Below are positions 1 to 10,100 of a stretch of 42,269 nt of DNA, in pieces. The notes under the pieces are model-generated. The model was not told where the DNA came from and did no database searches. It saw only the letters and a list, made by a program, of their open reading frames with translations. The position numbers and the translations under genes are program-made. The number at the start of each line of letters is the position of its first letter. The stretch's first letter is position 1. Origin of the DNA: Symbiodinium natans (Eukaryota > Sar > Dinophyceae > Suessiales > Symbiodiniaceae); assembly GCA_905221605.1 (NCBI GenBank), contig CAJNDS010001008.1:1-42269 (forward strand), given 5' to 3'.

Positions 1-229
1 ATATGGCTTTGAGGGCTGGATGCCTCAACCATGTCAGTGATGCCTTCCTGAGGGGAAGGCGGTGGACTACCTCGGATCTACAGAGTTGACCTGAGCCAGC
101 ACTGCACAGCACCCATGAAAAAGTCCCGCCAACACACTCCCTAGAATGCAAAACCGCGAAAGCAGTGTGAAACTGGAGAACGAGACCCTCATGCTTCCAA
201 GGCCAAGCATTAGTGAAGGGGCGGGGTCC
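1..229. other. No gene recognised at left edge
   Basis: I see no convincing coding or RNA signal here. It lies just downstream (minus-strand sense) of the stop codon of the first hypothetical ORF and may be its 3' flank. Confidence 0.4.
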
Positions 230-1630
230 CTACTGCATTTTCAGAAGTATGTTTGCATTCGGAGCAAAAGCTCGGAGTACTGCCGACGCAGGACTCGCAA
301 CTGCCCCTTGTGAGTCGGCCAGGACAAAAGATCGACACTCGAGGTGCCCACTGCGTTCTCTCATCGCTTGCACGCATTTGACCATCAACAGGGACACAGG
401 CCAGCTACCAGAAGCCAAAACAGGGCAAGGCAGGTCATTCCAATCGCTTGGGTTGAGGAGCTGCAGGTGCCAGGACGGCCAGCCAACAGTGACGGGTGGA
501 TGCGCTGCCCTTACAGCCAGGAGATCATTGTAGGCATATACAGTGAACGGTGTGCCCACCGGCCAATCTACCAGGGCACAGCACGGAGGGACAGGTAGGT
601 GGCTAAGTTGCGAAACCGCGAAGACCCCAAGGAGGTCTGGCTGCAGGCGGTTCGGGCACAAAGCACATAAAGCAGGGAAAAGTTGAGTGGTAAGTTGGAG
701 AGTATCCCCTTCAAGAGCTTCTTGTCGAAAGGGGGCAACGCACCAAACGATTTGAATCTTACAACCTTGATGTTGAGTAACGCGCACAAGGGTGAGATTG
801 GCAACAAGGCCAGCATACCTTACCCTACAACGAGAAGCTGCTTCACGGACTGACCAAGGGGCAGGCACGTGACGCTGCAAGGTGGACTGTGTGCGAGGCC
901 ATAGACTGCCACAGTGGCCCTCTGCCTGCGGGTGAGGAGAATCCATTTGGGCAGGCCAATGATGCTCATGAGCAAGTCGCCCGCCCAGGAGCTGCCTTGC
1001 AGGAGTTTGATTGGCAAAGTCAGCTGTAAACGGTGAACGCAGTCGGAGGAAGCGGAGGCTCGCGAGTGGGAAGTCTCCAACTGCATGGACGTCATAAGTG
1101 CCTTCGTCAAGAGGCGTGACTCCAAAGAACGCTCCTGCGTGTTCCCCCGTGGGAATCGCAAAGAAGGGCATTCCCCTCAGACCTTCCAAGAGAAGTCGGA
1201 ACCAGTGCGAATTAACTGATGCAAGACAGGCCACAGACTGGATAGCCAATTGGCACCAATGAAGCATGTGCCAATGAAAGTCTAAGCCGCCCGAGACCTG
1301 GCCGATCTTTACTTCTTGGCTTATGCTCCAACTAAGCCAAGCCTGGAAGGCATCAGCGGCATTTTCAGTGCCATGAACATTCTGCAATGGCAGGGCAAGA
1401 ACAACCTTGATGTTGCAGAGATCCACAAGAAGGCGTTGCGCGACTGACGATGTCAGTTTTTGCACAGGGTCCTCTCCACCTCCGCAAAGAGGAATTAGAG
1501 GGTCATTGCCTAGGACCAGCGTCAAGGCCACGGGGGACAAATCCAAGGACAGAGCTTGCGGCAGAGCAAGAGTACGGGCGTACTCAAGCTGCCTTGGGTC
1601 GCTGTCAAGGCAATCTTCCTCTGTTGACAT
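230..1630 (-). CDS. Hypothetical protein, tandem paralogue 1
   Basis: This is an open frame of about 466 aa. The upstream in-frame codon at 1636 is TTG, so the ATG at 1630 is preferred. I do not recognise a known family. Its main support is that it is paralogous to the next minus-strand ORF (1793-3145). Both carry the block LVDWPVGT followed by a diverged stretch, then MRERSGHLECRSFVL here against MRQRSGYLESRAFVL there, and both end in a similar A-F-x(4)-A-x-x-LLK tail. Weaker similarity extends towards both N-termini (LDLSP and LDLAP). There are no obvious membrane segments or catalytic motifs. Same-strand position downstream of the LINE copy suggests, but does not prove, that it belongs to a related element whose remainder lies left of the window. 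Confidence 0.55.
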   Translation of the reverse strand: MSTEEDCLDSDPRQLEYARTLALPQALSLDLSPVALTLVLGNDPLIPLCGGGEDPVQKLTSSVAQRLLVDLCNIKVVLALPLQNVHGTENAADAFQAWLSWSISQEVKIGQVSGGLDFHWHMLHWCQLAIQSVACLASVNSHWFRLLLEGLRGMPFFAIPTGEHAGAFFGVTPLDEGTYDVHAVGDFPLASLRFLRLRSPFTADFANQTPARQLLGGRLAHEHHWPAQMDSPHPQAEGHCGSLWPRTQSTLQRHVPAPWSVREAASRCRVRYAGLVANLTLVRVTQHQGCKIQIVWCVAPFRQEALEGDTLQLTTQLFPALCALCPNRLQPDLLGVFAVSQLSHLPVPPCCALVDWPVGTPFTVYAYNDLLAVRAAHPPVTVGWPSWHLQLLNPSDWNDLPCPVLASGSWPVSLLMVKCVQAMRERSGHLECRSFVLADSQGAVASPASAVLRAFAPNANILLKMQ

Positions 1631-1792
1631 GCTCAAGTTGAGCCGTAAGGCAACGAGTCGTATAGTGTGGCGGCAGGAAAGTGACGTCGCTGGGCAGCCT
1701 CAGACTCCCATGAGCCAAAGCACTACTACGCTAGTGTGAGCCAAAGGCGGCAAGAAGGCGTTACCAATGCAGCAAAGCCAGCCGTCCTAGCA

Positions 1793-3145
1793 TCAAAGTA
1801 GGCTGTGGGAGGCGGAGACCAGTCTAAACAGGTGACCTTCGAAGGTGAGGCACTTGTACTTAAGAAGCACCCTCGCATCCTCATGGAACGCTGTTTGGAT
1901 TTTGGTGCACGTGTCCGCAACAAAACCCTGTTCATCGCAAAGTACGAAAGCCCGACTTTCAAGGTAACCACTCCGTTGCCGCATGTGTTGCACAATTAGT
2001 ATTTGCAGCATTAGCACCGGCAGCATTGGATCGATTGTGAGATTGAGAGGGAGCATCCCATCAGGCGGATTGACAATACAGAGGCGCCTACTAAAGTAAG
2101 ACCCTACCAGGACCGGATGCGCCTCTACCATGTGCTCAAAGGAGGGGAAGGCAACAGCAATAAAGACCGTGCCAACAGGCCAATCAACAAGAAAGCTGAC
2201 TAGAGGGACAGCAAAAGTCAGTCCCTGGACAACTACTTGGATTTGCACCAGATTGAGATCAAGTCGGAAGGCCATGTTTTCCAGGAGGAGCGGAAGAAGT
2301 TCAGCGCCTAGTTGGGTAGAGTCGAGGAGGTACCACTCTCCGTGCGTGTAGGGTGAGCAACACATGGTGTACTTGAGCATACATCCAAACTCGAGTCCAA
2401 CTTCAACGAGGACGAAGGTGGCGATTTGGCCAACGAAAGCACAGGTCGCACCAAGACCCTGTTCGTGAAAGGCGCAGGCCGTTTGGGTGGTGAACTGGTA
2501 CTCTTGCACTCGTGGCGCACCGGTGCCATTCTCGGCTGGGAGAGGCCCAGAGGGGCGTTTAAGAACGCCAGGCCAAAAACCATGATGGGTGGCACGAGCA
2601 AGCAGGGTGGGAGGCGACCTTTGGTATGCGAGAAGAGGTGCATGAAGACGGAAAACAGGCAGACAGGACAGCGAGCTCAACCGAAGAAAAAACACCTCGT
2701 AGCTGCCCAGGGTGGTAGTGGCAATTCTGCAAGATGCATGCAATGTTACCGGGAGCGCAATTATATACGCCTGCCCGATGTGGCCAGCAAGTACATTATG
2801 CCACGCCACACTCACCGAACCCATAGCGCGCAGAGTTTGCAACCCCCATTGCTGCCACTCAAGGCATCCGCATCCATCTATCTCCCTTAACTGGAGGGCA
2901 AGTCCCTTGGACCAACAGCGGTGGATAAGCTGGAGAGCAGCCCCAACCAATTCGGAGGACTTTACATCGGCATCCAAGTGTGCACGAATGGAGACCGTGC
3001 CAGCCAGCTGCATAATGCAAAAGGCGATACTGGACTCCACGGTGCAGAATTTGTTGTCATACGAGAAGAGGCAGGGCGAAGTATGGATGGAAGAGCCAAG
3101 AATCTTCCTAAGATGATCCGGCGCCAAATCCAGACAGAAGGCCAT
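1793..3145 (-). CDS. Hypothetical protein, tandem paralogue 2
   Basis: A 450-aa open frame starting at an ATG at 3145. It is the longer-tailed partner of the ORF at 230-1630, with the shared blocks LVDWPVGT and MRQRSGYLESRAFVL at about residues 325-425. The gap between the two ORFs is about 160 bp, which fits a tandem duplication of one gene. It differs from its partner by many substitutions and has about 20 extra residues at the C-terminus, so the duplication is old. Conservation between two diverged copies argues that both frames were once translated. Function unknown. It could be an accessory ORF of a retroelement or a host gene family. Confidence 0.55.
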   Translation of the reverse strand: MAFCLDLAPDHLRKILGSSIHTSPCLFSYDNKFCTVESSIAFCIMQLAGTVSIRAHLDADVKSSELVGAALQLIHRCWSKGLALQLREIDGCGCLEWQQWGLQTLRAMGSVSVAWHNVLAGHIGQAYIIALPVTLHASCRIATTTLGSYEVFFLRLSSLSCLPVFRLHAPLLAYQRSPPTLLARATHHGFWPGVLKRPSGPLPAENGTGAPRVQEYQFTTQTACAFHEQGLGATCAFVGQIATFVLVEVGLEFGCMLKYTMCCSPYTHGEWYLLDSTQLGAELLPLLLENMAFRLDLNLVQIQVVVQGLTFAVPLVSFLVDWPVGTVFIAVAFPSFEHMVEAHPVLVGSYFSRRLCIVNPPDGMLPLNLTIDPMLPVLMLQILIVQHMRQRSGYLESRAFVLCDEQGFVADTCTKIQTAFHEDARVLLKYKCLTFEGHLFRLVSASHSLL

Positions 3146-3492
3146 TGCGCGGGTTAAGGGTCAGTGCTCCCATAACGAGCGCTTGAGCAAAATAACTGCC
3201 ACGCATGTGCCAACTATATTCGGATGGGGAGGGGTAGGTGATCACAATGTTAGCAGTGATCAATCAACGAAGCAAATAACAGAGGAGCACGTAAGGGTAC
3301 GAGTACCATAAGCGGCAATAAAGCCCACCGAGCACAAAGTACAAGGGGCAACCACACCCTCACTCAGTGGACACATTGGCACATAGCTCCACTGTCTGCG
3401 AACAGATGGCCAAAGTGAGGTGGGTCCAGCCAGGGGCATTAAAGCCAATAACGTGGCTCTGGATCTATTGTGTGAGAAGAAACAAGGTATGA
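3146..3492. other. Unassigned interval with weak ORF only
   Basis: The longest frame here (3260-3505, minus strand, about 80 aa) has no ATG at its apparent start and no recognisable motif, so I do not call it. It may be the 3' untranslated tail of the LINE copy or spacer before the tandem paralogues. I saw no poly(A/T) tract that would mark a LINE 3' end. Confidence 0.35.
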
Positions 3493-4032
3493 CTACCACG
3501 GCCAAAAGAAGTGATAGGGGAATTGTTCACACTCACACAGTTCACGGGCAATGACTGTTGCTCTTGGCGTTAAGACCTGGAGCAATGCCTCTACCCTACC
3601 CCATCCAGTTTTGTGCCCGATTAAAGCCCCGACAACTCGTGAAGACCACTTGGGGGTCAAAGAAAAGTGCTCCGAAAGTGATTGGGCAAGCGCACGTTCT
3701 CCAACGCACGAGATGGCACGGAGATTTGGTGCACTTATTTTCCATAGCATTGACACGGTAGCGCGAGGTTGAGCGGCAGCGTCCAGCCTTGCAATGACTT
3801 CAATGAGAGTCCATGCAAGTAGGAGTTTTTCCTCATCCAGATTTTCGACAATCTCGTGAATGATCAGTGGATTACCAAAGGAGACGCCTCGATATAAACG
3901 ATCCTTATGGTACGGGGAAAGGGCTTCATTCGACTTGCTTTCATTTAAGAGAGCCACGAGGATCGCTCCCGCTGCAAGGGAGGACTGTGAGTTCGAAGTC
4001 AGCTGTGCTGGAATGACTACCAATGGCTTCAT
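3493..4032 (-). CDS. Small hypothetical protein (179 aa)
   Basis: An ATG-started 179-aa frame lying 133 bp downstream of the stop codon of the LINE ORFd and on the same strand. It is rich in Leu, Ala and Val, and a helical stretch around residues 60-85 is visible. I recognise no domain. It could be a short 3' ORF of the LINE, part of a decayed neighbour, or a chance frame. The region has no counterpart in LINE copy A, which is truncated earlier, so conservation cannot be tested within the window. Confidence 0.3.
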   Translation of the reverse strand: MKPLVVIPAQLTSNSQSSLAAGAILVALLNESKSNEALSPYHKDRLYRGVSFGNPLIIHEIVENLDEEKLLLAWTLIEVIARLDAAAQPRATVSMLWKISAPNLRAISCVGERALAQSLSEHFSLTPKWSSRVVGALIGHKTGWGRVEALLQVLTPRATVIARELCECEQFPYHFFWPW

Positions 4033-4164
4033 GGTAACGCCAAGCCAGGAGGCAGCGTGTGGCGGCCAGCATGTTTGGTTGTGCCCGGGCGTTCACAACT
4101 GGTCTGAGCCAAAGGTGCCGCCATCACGAAAGAGGGAGGGTGGTTGAAATGGGGACTACACGCA

Positions 4165-7100
4165 TCACAACGAAGGGGGTGTTACCCACAATCCCCTACG
4201 CGGAACAGCTGTAACATCAACGCGTCTCCTTTTATCGTCTCTTTGCCTCTCGACCTCTAGTATATCCTGAACTTCCAGGATGAGGCGCTTGGACACCCTG
4301 TTGGTGGTTGCCTTTGGGTGCTTTGGGAGAGCAGGGCTATGACACGCGATACCCGCAGCGTTTAACGCATCAACTGCCGCATTAAATTCACTCTTCGTGG
4401 TGGTAATAGCAAAGACATCTTGTAGGTTAGCAAATTCCTGGTTAGGTGTGACCTGTGGATGACAGTGCTGCCCCACCTGGATGAGCTGAACCAACGCTTC
4501 AGTAGCCCCTTCGATGAAGGGTGAAACTGCGTTTCTATTTTTGACGTACACCCCGTCATGTACCCAAAGCACTGTGCCTGCGCAGTACGGGAGCATTGCA
4601 GCGAGCCCTTTTCGCATTACGAAGCTTTCCGCAGCTTCAAGTGCAAAAGTTGCCCAATTCCTGTTGTTGACCCTTGCATCCGGTTGGTAAAAAGGGATTC
4701 CTTGCTGGATCATAACCTGGAGGGTAGCTTTAGCCTGCACCAAATGTGCAAGAAAACTTGCCAAGGCAGGGGGGATGGCATAAGCAGCAATACTACCTTC
4801 ATAAACATGCCGAAGGAAAGCATTGCTGTCCATTCCAACTGCTCTTTGCAACAAGTGTTTGGTTTGTACTGTTTGTGCTTTGGGCGCGCGTGCAAGATGA
4901 CTACTAAATAGCTCCCTGGCTTCAAGCAACGTTGGGAGGGGTGGGTGAGTAGGGCTGTGACATGTAAGGAGGCGCAAAAGCGTATAATGCGCACCTTTCA
5001 TGTCGATTTCAATTGCGTTCGGCCCGATGGCCAAGAAACGTGTTAGCCTTTTACTCGTTTGCCAGTGCCGTATGGCATAATATCTACCCTGTGGGTGCAA
5101 AGATGGCCTTCGATACTGGACCAGCCCTGGCCACGTTGTATCAAGCTCAGGGGGAGGTTTGATCCGATTGTAGAGGCAAAACCGCAAAAGCAGTTCCGGA
5201 TTCCAAAGTGGGGGGGCCTCAAGAGAAATAGTTTCAGCTCCGGAATGCAAGTCCTGTATAGCTTGCAGGTGCCATTGCTTAGAAGGCAACAGAATAGGCG
5301 GAAAGCACTCAGTGTTTATTTGCATATGAGGCTGACCCTCACCCGAGTCAAAGAAGACATCTTCATGAAGGGGTGCTTCGTAGCGGAGACTGTTAGCCGC
5401 GATTCCTGCCAGGTGATCAGCGACTTTGTTGCCGACGCGAGGGACGTATGACCAATGCACTGTAATGGGTGTGTGCGTTAACTTTTGCCACATGTTGTCC
5501 AGTTTTCGCACTAGGTCTTCCCTATGTAGTCTCAAGGCACCAGCAAAGTGCTTTACAATGTTGATGCAGTCGCCCTGAAGGATAACCTCCCTAATTTGAT
5601 TGCTAGCAGCTAGAGATAATGCCTTGTCTAACGTTGCGTCAGCGGCGCATATTTCCGCAAACATAGAATCTGGACAAGGCTGGAGTGGGATGGCAATCGT
5701 TTCAAGAATTACCGGGACTGGTCCGGGCGACCATACGATACCACCCGCACCACCGATACCTTCTTGCACGTGGCAGCTGCCGTCAAATTGAGCAACAAGG
5801 TGGGTGTCTTTGACAGGTTTTAACTCAACAATAAGTGGAGTACCTGCAGGGATTGGCCTTAATGCCGTAACTTTAAGGTGCAGATTGCCGCAATGACACA
5901 TTTTAGGCCATAGAGCAACATTAGGGACGCCAAGGGTCTGTTGATACATAGGTGCAAGCAAGTAGTGCTGTGCATCTAATGTTGCTAAAACATCCCCTAT
6001 ATTGGCATTCCTGGGGGAGACGGTAACCCCTTGGGCGCTTGCTTTAATTAAGGCAGAAAGGGGATGCTTGACCTCAATATGGAGTCCTCCGTCGTTGCAA
6101 CAGGGCTTGCAGCGTTCCGTGTCAACCCACCATGCCGGTAGTGCTTTGGGAAGTAACATCCTCGGGATGGTATTCCAAAGACGTGACGCGAGCTTGGGTA
6201 TGTTACTGATGTGTTTTGCCCGTTGCGGTGTCTCACACCATCCAGGGTGCCAGGTACATTGCTGTTCCATGGTATATCTTCTTATGGTCGCAATCCATGC
6301 TAATAGAACGGCACAGAATTTCTTGTCAATCCCTCCCTCAACATTGATCTTAGGAAGGGCAGTGTGACACAGGGAGTCAAACGAGGCAGTGCCAGCATAT
6401 CCCAATGTGACTAGGACAATAAAGAGGGAGGCTTTGGTGACCACGCAAGCCGTAAGCCAATGCTCTGTTGTGTTTGCTCCCAGCCCACAGAGCAGGCAGT
6501 GGCTTTGGATAAAAGTACACTGGTGCTCATTGGGTATAGCTGCTCTGTAAGTAATAGTTCTAGCCGGAGCACCAGGCATTGCCGCACATTGCAGGAGTGG
6601 TGCTTGGTTAACATCACAGCAAGGCAGCATGCAGCTGATGGCATGGGCAAGGTCATCAGGGCAGCTTTGGTTGAGATGACAGAGTTTGCAGACTGGCATG
6701 CTGCCGAACCCATTGTCATACCAGAGCTCTTTCCCTGTTTGTTTGCGTAGGCAGACTCTACATTGCTCGTCCCTAGAGGCATATTGCCTGTACACAAAAT
6801 ATGCATCGGCTTCTTCAACAATGGCCCATCTAAGTGCGTAGCAACGAGTGACATCCGAAGCCACGTTCTTTGGCGGGAGGTTTAGCGCAAGCAAAATGGC
6901 ACATAGCTGTCTCTCATGTGCATGGTTCGCAACTTTTTGTCGAAGATATCTTTGCGCCTGAACACAAGCAGCATTGCGCAACACTGCTCTAAGCGCAATT
7001 TGCGCCTGCTTGAGCTTGCGACCGCCTGAGTGAGGGCTCACTCGAGGCAGCGCAGCAGATAGGGCATCATGGCACTTGCTTTTGAACTGCTCAATGATTG

Positions 7101-10100
7101 GTGAGTCTCCTAGGGAGACTGATTTCTGAATGGCTTGCCTGGCTTGCACAAGCAACGAATGGTAGAAGGGAAGGTTGGCCGCATGCGCATTTTCAAGGTC
7201 ATGCAGGATAACGTTTAAAGCCCATTTGCCTCTCCAGCGCAGCAGTAGGCCAACTTTAGATAATATGGCGCCTATCTCAGGATCCATTGCCCTAGGCGCT
7301 TTGATAAAATCAAAAACGCCCGCCATATGTTTGGCCTGAATCCAGGGACGCCTCAAAATAGTTGAGCTGGCAATAGCTAATGCTTTGAGCATATGCCGTT
7401 TGGTGAAGGCGTACAAGGAATTGCAGAAAAGAGGGCAAGAGGCAATGAAGGCGGTATGGAATTGAATCCTGGCAGGCATTGATGCAGTAAGGGAAAGAGC
7501 TTGTTTATTCCTTCTCAACATATTGCACAAGGCCTTATCAAGGGTCAGCATGCGCAAGGAAACATCTGACATTTTCCTTTGTCCAACCCAATGGATTTCA
7601 TCAATAGACGTTGCTTGCTCCCATTCATATTTTGACATGCGGCCACGCAGGATAAAGCCCAACATTGTCGCAGTCTCAGCAATAATCTTAGACCCCCAAG
7701 GCGTCATGTCGAGGAGAAGGATATCAGCAGTTTTGAAGGGCTTGTTGGTAAGAATAGAAGTTTTGCATTTGCATTTGCAAGGCGATGCAATAATGCAAGC
7801 CAACAAAGCCTGGAAATTTTGCTGTTGTGTGCACATGCAAAGCAGCATATCGCTAGACAGGACGTAGCATCTGCTTCCGCTTACTAAGAGCAGTCCGTGT
7901 CGCACGTCAAGCCTAGTCAAGGACATCCTCATTGCTTGGTCGAGGCTGTAGATGTTCTGTTGAAGCAGTAAGCACAAGGCTTGATGCAATGAGGGACCTC
8001 CAATGGTGAGAGTATTGCTCGGTGGAAGCTGTTTGGACTCAATCCAAGCGACACCAAATTGGGCTATGCATGCTCTGACATCCCTAGGGAGAACCTGTAA
8101 AGAAATAAACCCTGCTTGGAAGCATTGGTGACGGAGAACTTGTAACCCCGCGCTGTGCGCTGGTTCGAAAGTTCTTTGTGCCTTTTCCACCCAATGCAGG
8201 CCTTTGGAGGCAGCGCTGTTATCGTCCATGTAAGCCGTTAGTCTTATGAAGGAAGAAATGTCGTGCAGCGCCCAAATCAAGGGATCTAAGGCGAGACAGA
8301 AAAGGACAACAGAAGTCGCCCTTCCCATAGCAAGGCCTTGGTGGATGGAGATAGGCTCGAGCAAGAAACCTTGCACTTTATGCTGGGTGCGCCTCCCAAA
8401 CATAAGGTGGATGACGTAAGCTTTGATCCAGGCAGGGGCAGCTCTTGCCGCTAAGCACTGTAGTACCCACCAGGGATTCACCCGTTCAAAGGCCTTGGCA
8501 AAGTCGGAAAGCATGACTGTGTACTGGGCATCCTTGAGCTCCAAGTAGTGTTGCATTTGGGCATAATTTGCCTGTGGTTCTTTGAAGTGATTAAGAAGAG
8601 CCTGGGCAGGATGTAGCGAGTCTTTGAAAGACTCAGCAAGGACAGCGTAGATTGCGGAGTCAATGATTCGATCACAAGTATCGGGCATGTCTAGTGGCCT
8701 GTAGTTGTCCGCGTACGCACCCTTGTCTGCCTTGGGAATGAAGACTAAGGCCTGAAGCGGATGATCAGCTTGAGATAAGCACATCTCCCACATATGATCC
8801 CCAAGTAAGTTGGCAAAATAACTCGGATTTTGCCTATAGAAGGCATAGGGCACACCATCGGGACCCGGGGAAGAATCCTTGGTGGTAATAATGGCCTTGA
8901 AGATGATGCTTTCATCTGGTAAGTCAGCCGGCACGAAGGGGGCCCTTTGCGCATATGGCTGTAGGAGTTTGTCCCACTGGTTATCGTATTGACAAGGGAA
9001 GTGGTGCCAAAAGGCTCTAGTTGCCCTTAGTGCAGCATCAAACTGACTCATAGATGTGATCAGCTGGCCATCTTCGCTTCTGACCTGTTGCGAATCGATG
9101 ATTCGAGGGCAGATCTTCCTGAAGGCCTGCCACTTAATTTTAGACTTATCAACCTGCAAATCTCTTTGAGCAACCAGGGAACGAAGACTTGGTGAGGGGG
9201 CAGTTTTCAGCTCTGCACCAAGGTGTAGCCGATTAAGCGCTTCTTGAAGCCAATGTCTCGGGAGCTCGGCTGAACCATTACCTGACGGCGTGAAAGGGGG
9301 TATGGTGATATGCCTGGCTAAAGGTGTGACGGTGCTTGCGTTGACACCGACAGTCGCACCAGTGCTCCTGTTCAAAAGGCGTACCAACTTCCTAATTAAT
9401 GCAGCAATTGAGTTTCCAGCTTGGGCACGTAGGTTTGCATGCCACAAGAAACATGTGGCTTTTTGTGCAACAAGCGCGTCAGAAGGGCAGAGTTTTTGAC
9501 CTTTGTTCTGCTCTTCAATCAAGCGGGCTTTAGTGCAATTAATTAGTTTACGAAGAAGAAGGTGCGAAGGGCTAGTCTCCGCAGCCTCGATGCCAGGTAA
9601 GTCAGTAGTCGCAGGTGGAACAGAGAAAGCCGCAGCAGGAACTGTCCGAACAGGTATCGCCGGGACATCTTTGTCAAGCTTATGCTTCGGCCGAAACCGA
9701 ATCTTTACCAAGTGATGTCCTCCAGTTACTTTTTTGTGCTTCCAAGAGACAGAACAGATCTTGGCGGACAAGTACAGCGAGCTGGAAATAAGGTAATGGT
9801 CAAGGTGACTGCAGGTAGAGCCTTGCTCGAAAGTTGGCCCGTCAGACTTGCATTCAATCATGTCGCCTTGAGCAAGGAGATGTGCATACTCACCCTCCTT
9901 CTGCTGATTAACAGCATTGAAGTCCCCCCCAAGGACAACCACATGAGTTGCATCCTTGACAAAAGCACTAAGTGCAGGGAAGAGCTTCCCCCATTGATCA
10001 GGGTGCCAATAAACCGACAGGAGCCAGTAGCAGACAGACCGAAATCTGACCAGTACGGCAAGGGCAAAACCAGGCACAAGGTCGACAGTTTCTACGACTT

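Noticed and set aside
820-1161. Alternative minus-strand frame inside the first paralogue
   Set aside because: Shorter than the 466-aa frame, which is supported by similarity to its tandem partner.
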